Assembly (NCBI GenBank): GCA_002307725.1
Contig: DBUB01000010.1
Coordinates: 186,001 to 250,000 of the forward strand
DNA from: Alphaproteobacteria bacterium UBA1301
GTDB lineage: Bacteria > Pseudomonadota > Alphaproteobacteria > Micropepsales > Micropepsaceae
Length of the DNA: 64,000 nucleotides
Reading direction: 5' to 3'
The notes beneath the pieces were generated by a model. The model was not told where the DNA came from, ran no database searches, and worked only from the letters and a program-made list of their open reading frames with translations. This document shows positions 58,186 to 64,000 of the stretch, in pieces (the stretch's first letter is position 1; the number at the start of each line of letters is the position of its first letter). The position numbers and the translations under genes were made by a program.

Positions 58186-60993
58186 TTATTCCGCCTTGAA
58201 TGTCCGTTGCCACCAACCCTTTTTCGGTGGCTCGGTGGGCGCGACGGGTTCTTTTGCGGGCGCCGGTTTGGCGGCGACGGGCTCCGGCACGGGGGCGGAC
58301 GCCGCCGGCGTTTCCGGTTCGACTGGAGCCGGCTTGACCGGCGTTGGTTTGGCGGGTGCCGGCTTGGCTTTCACTGGGGCCTCGACAGGCGGCGGCTCCG
58401 GCGTCGTATCGAGTTCGGATTCGAGCGACCACACCGGCGTTGAGGCGGTATTCGGCTCGACGATGCCGATGCGCGGCCCGTCGCTTGGCGTCGTGTCGAT
58501 CTCGTCGACATTGCCGAAGCGGTCTTCGTAATACGTGAACGAGGACTGCTGCGGCACCGCTGGCGGTGCGGCTGGCGATACCGTTTGCGGCACGACTGGC
58601 GGCACCGCTGGCAGCACGGGCGTTTCCACACCCGGCTCGCTCTTCAATTCCGGCGTCTCGACCGCGCGCGGCTCGCCATTGCTGCCATCGCGATCGCGTC
58701 CACCACGGCGGCCACGGCGGCGGCGGCGGCGGCGACGGGGCTCACCTTCGCCTTGCGGGGCTTCACCTTGCTGGACTGCGCTGCTTGGCGCTTCCTGCGG
58801 CCCTTTGCTGTCGTTGTCATTGCTTTCAGCGGATGGCTGGGCATCGGACGACGGCTGCGGCGGGGCGCCGGTTTGCGCAGTCTGTTCGCCGTTGTCGCGA
58901 TCGCGTCCACCGCGGCCGCCACGGCGGCGGCGGCGGCGGCGGCGACCATGTTCGCCTTCGCCATCGCGCTGTGGCTGGCTTTCCGATGATTCGCGTTCGG
59001 CCGGATCGCTGCCGGTTTCGCCGACGGCTTCGTCTTCTTCGGGTTCGACGATTTCCGGCTCCGGTTCGGGCTCCAGCGGCAGTTCGAGCGCCGCGATCTT
59101 CGGACGAGTCGCCGGATCGCGCACGCCGATGCGGTCGATCTCGAAATCGCCGGCCTTGAGGTCTTCCTTGGGCTCGAAGGCGATGGTGACGTCGTATTCG
59201 TGTTCGAGGCGGGCGAGTTCGGCGCGCTTCTGGTTCAACGTGTAGAAGCCGACATCGGCGGCCACATGCACAATCATGCCGTCGCAACGCTGCTTCTGGG
59301 CTTCCTCTTCGAGGCCGCGCAAGACGCGCAGCGCCGTCGATTCCACCGAGCGTACGATGCCCTGACCGCCGCAATGGGGACAGGGGACGGTCGATCCGGC
59401 AACCACACCGGCGCGCAAGCGCTGACGCGACAATTCGAGCAGGCCGAATTGGCTGATCTTGCCGAGCTGAATGCGGGCGCGGTCGTTCTTCACTGCATTG
59501 TGGAGGCGCTTTTCGACCGAGCGGTCGTTGCGGCTGTCCTCCATGTCGATGAAGTCGATGACGATCAGGCCGGCGAGGTCGCGCAGACGCAGCTGGCGGC
59601 CGACTTCATCCGCGGCTTCGAGATTGGTCTTGGTCGCGGTGTCTTCGATATTGTGTTCGCGCGTCGCCCGGCCCGAGTTGACGTCAATCGCAACCAAGGC
59701 TTCGGTTTGGTTGATGACGATGTAGCCGCCGGATTTGAGGGTCACGGTGGCCGAGAACATCGCATCGAGTTGTGCCTCGATGTGGTGGCGCTGGAAGAGC
59801 GGGATCGGCTCCTTGAACTGTTTAACGTTCTTGGCATGGCTCGGCATCAGCATGCGCATGAAGTCTTTGGCGTTGCGGTAGCCGTCTTCGCCCTCGACCA
59901 CGACCTCGGTCACGTCTTTATTATAGAGGTCGCGAATGGCGCGTTTGATGAGGTCGCCTTCCTCATAGACGCAGGCGGGCGCATTCGATTTCAGCGTCAG
60001 CTCGCGGATCGTGTCCCACAAACGGAGCAGATATTCATAGTCGCGCTTGATTTCGAGTTTGGTGCGGTTTTCACCGGCGGTGCGGATGATCAGGCCCATG
60101 CCTTCCGGCAGATCGAGGGCTTGCGCCGCCGCCTTCAAACGCTTGCGGTCGGTGGCGTTGGTGATCTTACGCGAAATACCGCCGCCGCGCGGGGTGTTGG
60201 GCATCAACACGCAATAGCGCCCGGCCAGCGACAGATAAGTGGTCAGCGCCGCGCCTTTGTTGCCGCGCTCTTCCTTGACGACTTGGACCAGGATGATTTG
60301 ACGGCGCTTGATGACTTCCTGAATTTTGTAGTGGCGGCGCTTCATCCAGCGTTGGCTGGGGCGCTTGTTGTCGAGCGCCTGGGCGTCCTGGCCCTTGGGC
60401 GCAGACCGTTCTTCGCCTTCGGGAACCGGCTCGGCTTCGACCGCGGCGGCATCGCCTTCGACCGGCTCGACCGCAGAGGTTTCGCCGCCAGCCGGCACGC
60501 CATCCTCGGCCGTTTCATCGGCGGCCTCGGACTCCTCGGAGCCGTTATCGCCGTCGTCGTTTTCTGTCGTGCCGGGTTCGTCGGCTTCGTCAGATTCCGC
60601 TTCGCCGCCATTCTCGGACTGTTGGGGCCCGGACGCGGTCTTGCCCGACTTCTTCTTGGTTGAGATGTCGAAGGACTCGATATCATCTTCCTGGCGCGAA
60701 CGGGCATCGGCTTCCTGCTCGGCGAGCAGGGCGAGGCGGTCGGCGACCGGGATCTGATAATAGTCGGGGTGGATTTCCGAGAAGGCCAGGAAGCCCTGCC
60801 GGTTGCCGCCATACTCCACGAACGCCGCCTGCAACGACGGCTCCACGCGGGTTACTTTGGCGAGATAGATGTTGCCTTTGAGGGGCCGCTTCGACGCGGC
60901 TTCGAAATCGAATTCCTCGACCCGTTGACTATCAAGAACGACGACGCGGGTTTCTTCCGGGTGGCTTGCGTCGATTAACATACGTTTTGGCAT
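58186..60993 (-). CDS. rne: Ribonuclease E
   Basis: A 935-residue RNase E/G. MPKRMLIDASHPEETRVVVL and GNIYLAKVTRVEPSLQAAFV begin the S1/RNase H-like part. A long acidic insert (about residues 95-240) interrupts the S1 domain, as in other alphaproteobacteria. The catalytic core holds FIDMEDSRNDRSVEKRL (catalytic Asp) and the zinc link CPHCGGQG. The C-terminal scaffold has two Arg-rich blocks and ends PPKKGWWQRTFKAE, a GWW motif like the PNPase-binding site of Caulobacter RNase E. Initiates mRNA decay and rRNA processing. ATG 60993 with GGAGAT. Confidence 0.94.
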   Translation of the reverse strand: MPKRMLIDASHPEETRVVVLDSQRVEEFDFEAASKRPLKGNIYLAKVTRVEPSLQAAFVEYGGNRQGFLAFSEIHPDYYQIPVADRLALLAEQEADARSRQEDDIESFDISTKKKSGKTASGPQQSENGGEAESDEADEPGTTENDDGDNGSEESEAADETAEDGVPAGGETSAVEPVEGDAAAVEAEPVPEGEERSAPKGQDAQALDNKRPSQRWMKRRHYKIQEVIKRRQIILVQVVKEERGNKGAALTTYLSLAGRYCVLMPNTPRGGGISRKITNATDRKRLKAAAQALDLPEGMGLIIRTAGENRTKLEIKRDYEYLLRLWDTIRELTLKSNAPACVYEEGDLIKRAIRDLYNKDVTEVVVEGEDGYRNAKDFMRMLMPSHAKNVKQFKEPIPLFQRHHIEAQLDAMFSATVTLKSGGYIVINQTEALVAIDVNSGRATREHNIEDTATKTNLEAADEVGRQLRLRDLAGLIVIDFIDMEDSRNDRSVEKRLHNAVKNDRARIQLGKISQFGLLELSRQRLRAGVVAGSTVPCPHCGGQGIVRSVESTALRVLRGLEEEAQKQRCDGMIVHVAADVGFYTLNQKRAELARLEHEYDVTIAFEPKEDLKAGDFEIDRIGVRDPATRPKIAALELPLEPEPEPEIVEPEEDEAVGETGSDPAERESSESQPQRDGEGEHGRRRRRRRRGGRGGRDRDNGEQTAQTGAPPQPSSDAQPSAESNDNDSKGPQEAPSSAVQQGEAPQGEGEPRRRRRRRRGRRGGRDRDGSNGEPRAVETPELKSEPGVETPVLPAVPPVVPQTVSPAAPPAVPQQSSFTYYEDRFGNVDEIDTTPSDGPRIGIVEPNTASTPVWSLESELDTTPEPPPVEAPVKAKPAPAKPTPVKPAPVEPETPAASAPVPEPVAAKPAPAKEPVAPTEPPKKGWWQRTFKAE

Positions 60994-61484
60994 TGAAATC
61001 TCCAGGCGGCGCGTCAGAGCCGGCCGGACGCGGTGCGTCAGCCAGCCTGGGCCACCTTGTTTGGGACAAGCGCAAACCCCCCTGCGGCAGTGCCACAGGA
61101 TCAAAGGTGAGGGCGGACGCTAAGTCGTTCATTCTGTTCACTTGTACTCGCGAGCGGCCGAACGCCGCCCAGCTTACTGCTGCCTGATGGCCCCTGGAGG
61201 GCCACTTCGAAGGATTTCCGCCTGGAAATCCACGTCTGCCGCCCCCATGGGGCGTAGCGCCGAAGCAGCTGAAAGATGTTGTACGGGGCTAGCCGGGTAT
61301 CAGCAAGAGCAGCCCTGGCCATCCAACACCTTTTCACGTCTATTCTCGCGCTGGGATGGTTAACAGAAGGTTACGTCACGGCGCGTTCGATCCGCCCGGA
61401 CCCCGGCGGGCACGCCGGTGCTAACGGGCCGGAAATGGTTTATGCCAATACTTAACGTCTGAGGGCAAAGGCGGGCTTATTGCC
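60994..61484. other. Divergent intergenic region between rne and amiC
   Basis: About 490 bp without a gene. Most is likely the rne leader and promoter, with three hairpins (next entry); the amiC promoter must lie in the right 150 bp. RNase E genes commonly have long leaders by which the enzyme controls its own mRNA. Confidence 0.4.
61188..61253 (-). ncRNA. Structured rne 5' leader, three consecutive hairpins
   Basis: TGGCCC/GGGCCA (61188-61204), GGATTTCC/GGAAATCC (61212-61231) and GCCCC/GGGGC (61241-61253) are perfect stems in a row, about 200-260 nt upstream of the rne ATG. Placement suits autoregulation of rne by its 5' leader as known in enterobacteria. Stems are seen; function inferred. 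Confidence 0.4.
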
Positions 61485-62795
61485 ATGCGATTGATGCGGG
61501 TTAGCGTTTTTGCCGCCTTGGCTTGCCTGGCACTTGGCATGGCTTTGGCCCAAACGCCGCAGGCACAATCTGTCGACGACGTGATCGACAAGGTTTTGCG
61601 CGATGCCGCCAAGGCCGACGCCCATCCGGTGCCGCCGCAGCAGGGGCACGACGCGCTGGTGATGGGCGTCCGCATGGGGGAGCACGACGACCGCACCCGT
61701 TTCGTGGTCGAGATGTCCGAGCCGATCGCAATGCGCACCTTTACCCTCAACAGCCCGAACCGGGTCGTGATCGACATGCCGTCGGTGAAATGGCACCTCG
61801 ATGGCCCGCCGCGTTCGGGCGGGTTCGGCGCTGTGCGCAGCTACCGTTATGGTACCTTCCGGCCGGGCAATTCGCGCTTCGTCATCGATCTCAACCGGCC
61901 CGTTGTGGTGGGCGAGCCGATGGTTCTGCCGCCGGAAAACGGCTCGGGCTATCGCGTGGTGTTTGACCTTTTCCCCACTACTCAAGCCAAATTTGACCGC
62001 ACCGTCGGCTGGCCCGAAGACTTGCGTGCCCGCTATACTGCCGCCCAGGTTGCCGCCTTGCCGACGAACCCGCCGCCGCCGCAAACCCGGATCAAGCGGG
62101 TGATCGTGATCGATCCCGGCCATGGCGGTCTTGATCCCGGCACGCACGGTGGTGACGGTGCCAACGAGAAGGATTTGGTGCTGGCGGTGTCGCTCCAACT
62201 CCAGCGCGTGCTTTTGGCGCGAGGCTATAGCGTGCACATGACACGCGATAGCGATGTGCCGGTCGAACTCGGCCAACGCGCCCGCATCGCGCGAAGCTGG
62301 CGTGCCGATCTGATGGTCTCGATCCACGCCAATTGGAACGACAATCCCGGCATCAAAGGCCTGTCGATCTACAGCCTGTCGGACAAGGGCTCGGACGCCG
62401 AAGCGCGGGCGCTGGCCAAAAAGGAAAACAGCGCCGACAAGCTGATCGGCGTCGATCTGTCGGGCGACAATTCTGGTGTGGGATCGATCCTGATCGATCT
62501 GGCGCAGCGCGACACCATGAACAAATCGTCACATTTCGCCGAGCTGGCACTTGCCGAATTGCGCAGCGAAACGGACATCTTGCCACACAAGCCCCACCGC
62601 GACGCGGGATTTGTGGTGCTGAAGGCGCCGGATGTGCCTGCTGTGCTGATTGAACTCGGTTTTCTTTCGAATCCGGAAGAGGCGAGAAAGATGCAAACCG
62701 ACGGCTGGCGCGCTAGAGTTGCCCGTGCCATTGCGGCGGCCGTGGATCGTCAGTTCGCGACCGCAGCGGAAGCCGGGCCGGTAACGGCCCCGTAA
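61485..62795 (+). CDS. amiC: N-acetylmuramoyl-L-alanine amidase with AMIN domain
   Basis: A 436-residue periplasmic hydrolase. Signal peptide MRLMRVSVFAALACLALGMA (cleavage near AQA at 28). AMIN domain at about 55-165 (RTFTLNSPNRVVIDMPSVKW). Amidase_3 domain at about 205-425: VIDPGHGGLDPGTHG (zinc His), GANEKDLVLAVSL (Glu), LMVSIHANWND (His) and AVLIELGFLSNPEEA (catalytic Glu). Cleaves the amide between MurNAc and the stem peptide during cell separation. Divergent from rne, directly before mrcA. Confidence 0.94.
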   Translation: MRLMRVSVFAALACLALGMALAQTPQAQSVDDVIDKVLRDAAKADAHPVPPQQGHDALVMGVRMGEHDDRTRFVVEMSEPIAMRTFTLNSPNRVVIDMPSVKWHLDGPPRSGGFGAVRSYRYGTFRPGNSRFVIDLNRPVVVGEPMVLPPENGSGYRVVFDLFPTTQAKFDRTVGWPEDLRARYTAAQVAALPTNPPPPQTRIKRVIVIDPGHGGLDPGTHGGDGANEKDLVLAVSLQLQRVLLARGYSVHMTRDSDVPVELGQRARIARSWRADLMVSIHANWNDNPGIKGLSIYSLSDKGSDAEARALAKKENSADKLIGVDLSGDNSGVGSILIDLAQRDTMNKSSHFAELALAELRSETDILPHKPHRDAGFVVLKAPDVPAVLIELGFLSNPEEARKMQTDGWRARVARAIAAAVDRQFATAAEAGPVTAP

Positions 62796-62844
62796 TTCGC
62801 AGCCGTGGGGTGCAGTCAACGAGGCGGTTTTTCAGCAAGTTCCC

Positions 62845-64000
62845 ATGAGCAACGATCAAGACGATTTCCCGCGGCCGAGCCAAACCCCAGGTCAGGGTAC
62901 GCCTCCCCATCAACCCGGCCATCAGCCCCCGACCACCGCGGGCGAGCCGACGCCGTGGGAACTGCTAAGGCCGGAAGGCTTCGGCGAACGCCAAGTCGGC
63001 GGCGATCCAGATGAGTCCGGTGACGGCTATGAACCACCGCCGCCGCGCGGCAAGGGCGTGCTGGGCCGCTTCTGGAATCGCCGCATCGCGCTTTACGCCG
63101 GTCTTGGCGCGCTCGTTGTCGTTGGCGTCATTGTGCTCAGCGCCATGGGCTACGTCTGGTGGGTGACGCGCGATCTGCCGAGCGTCAAGGATTTACAAAA
63201 CTACGCCCCGCCGGTGACGACGCGTGTCTATGCCGGTGACGGCACGCTGCTCGGCGAATATGCCCGCGAGCGGCGCGTGTTCGTACCCATCGCCTATGTG
63301 CCGAAGCTGGTCATCAACGCCTTCACTTCGGCGGAAGACCGCAACTTCTATAGCCATCCCGGTGTTGATCCCTCCGGTATGCTGCGCGCGGCAATCAAAG
63401 ACATCGGCAAGGCCATGACGGGACGCCGTCCGGAAGGCGCCTCCACCATCACCCAGCAGGTGGCAAAGAATTTCAAGCTCAACGCCGACGTCAAGATGGC
63501 GCGCAAAATCCGCGAAATCTTCCTCGCCCTGCGCCTGGATTCCACCTACTCGAAGGACAAAATCCTCGAGCTTTATCTCAACCAGATCAATCTCGGCCAG
63601 AACTCCTATGGCGTGGCGGCGGCGGCGCTGAACTATTTCGGCAAGTCGCTCGACCAGCTCACCATCTCGGAAGTGGCGTTCCTGGCGGCGCTGCCCAAGG
63701 CGCCAAGCCATTATGATCCGCGCTTCCATTACGACGCCGCCGTAGGGCGCCGCAATTGGGTGATCGGTCAGATGGAAGAGAACGGCTATATCACGCGCGA
63801 CGAGGCGGACGCCGCCAAGGCCGAACCTTTGCACGCCAACACCCGCCCGCTCGGCAGCCAAACGCAAGACGCGCAGTATTTCGTCGAAGAAGTGCGCCGC
63901 GCGCTCTATTCCAAATTCGGCGGCGCCCAGCTTTACGACAACGGCCTGCAGGTACGCTCTTCGCTCGACACAAGGCTGCAGAACTACGCCGTGAACGCGC
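62845..64000 (+). CDS. mrcA: Penicillin-binding protein 1A, N-terminal part (runs off the window)
   Basis: At least 385 residues; no stop before the window end. The Pro-rich cytoplasmic N-terminus (about 70 residues) precedes one membrane span (IALYAGLGALVVVGVIVLSA). The GT51 glycosyltransferase domain follows: FTSAEDRNFYSHPGVDPSG (catalytic Glu), PEGASTITQQVAKNF, KIREIFLALRLD, ELYLNQINLGQNSYGVAAAA and FLAALPKAPSHYDP. The transpeptidase domain lies beyond the window. Polymerises peptidoglycan glycan strands. ATG 62845, 49 bp after amiC. Confidence 0.92.
   Translation, partial: MSNDQDDFPRPSQTPGQGTPPHQPGHQPPTTAGEPTPWELLRPEGFGERQVGGDPDESGDGYEPPPPRGKGVLGRFWNRRIALYAGLGALVVVGVIVLSAMGYVWWVTRDLPSVKDLQNYAPPVTTRVYAGDGTLLGEYARERRVFVPIAYVPKLVINAFTSAEDRNFYSHPGVDPSGMLRAAIKDIGKAMTGRRPEGASTITQQVAKNFKLNADVKMARKIREIFLALRLDSTYSKDKILELYLNQINLGQNSYGVAAAALNYFGKSLDQLTISEVAFLAALPKAPSHYDPRFHYDAAVGRRNWVIGQMEENGYITRDEADAAKAEPLHANTRPLGSQTQDAQYFVEEVRRALYSKFGGAQLYDNGLQVRSSLDTRLQNYAVNA

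Overview
The window reads as a high-GC alphaproteobacterial chromosome. Gene order matches that class in four conserved blocks: (i) FYDLN-acid protein, tRNA-Ala, aroA, cmk, rpsA, ihfB; (ii) pyrF, trpF, trpB, trpA, accD, folC, then the converging trxA, addA, addB, murU, amgK, tsaE block; (iii) a DivL-type pseudokinase and ahcY; (iv) rne, amiC, mrcA. A complete pyruvate formate-lyase with its activase indicates a facultatively fermentative member. I would guess a Rhizomicrobium/Micropepsaceae-like or Caulobacterales-related genome, from gene content only; no taxonomic marker was available to test this.

Layout. 1-7.3 kb: end of a UPF0182 gene, an acyl-ACP thioesterase, an hsp20/DUF1150 heat-shock operon behind an RpoH-like promoter, a fused pabB-pabC gene, a GMC oxidoreductase with a small exported partner, and two small stand-alone nuclease-family genes. 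7.4-17.7 kb: tRNA-Ala(GGC) and the aroA-cmk-rpsA-ihfB block, broken up by accessory DNA at 9.8-14.1 kb: a two-gene membrane unit, UPF0114, a Phd/PIN toxin-antitoxin pair, a class II tRNA 3' fragment, a 49-residue gene, a decayed cmk 5' end and an AbiEii-type module. 18.2-25 kb: pyrF and trpFBA-accD-folC, interrupted after pyrF by a membrane-protein gene followed by a decayed second pyrF 3' end. 25-37 kb: an adhesin-like beta-helix protein, DUF805, then trxA-addA-addB (recombination), murU-amgK (muramic acid recycling), tsaE (tRNA t6A) and a ferredoxin reductase. 37-46 kb: two related TPR/glycosyltransferase-like genes flanking divL, then ahcY. 46-58 kb: VapBC, a lipoprotein, pflB-pflA, a quinone oxidoreductase, an esterase, a small RHH-like gene, a LacI regulator, OmpW and a methyltransferase. 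58-64 kb: rne, amiC and the start of mrcA (runs off the end).

The most unusual signal is a pair of scars. A decayed cmk 5' end (13077-13139) lies upstream of a ~1 kb toxin-like cassette that abuts intact cmk. A decayed pyrF 3' end (19565-19645) lies downstream of a ~0.6 kb insert that abuts intact pyrF. In both, the scar and the intact gene agree at protein level but differ mostly at synonymous sites, so they look like alleles from different lineages rather than recent duplications. This suggests small cassettes that enter at a housekeeping gene terminus and supply a replacement terminus.

Intergenic DNA carries at least two repeat families: ~45-50 bp imperfect palindromes often just upstream of start codons, and 150-200 bp elements with outer CTGTCATCCC inverted ends and an inner GGGACCCA/TGGGTCCC palindrome. 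All functional calls come from reading the sequence; no database search was possible.
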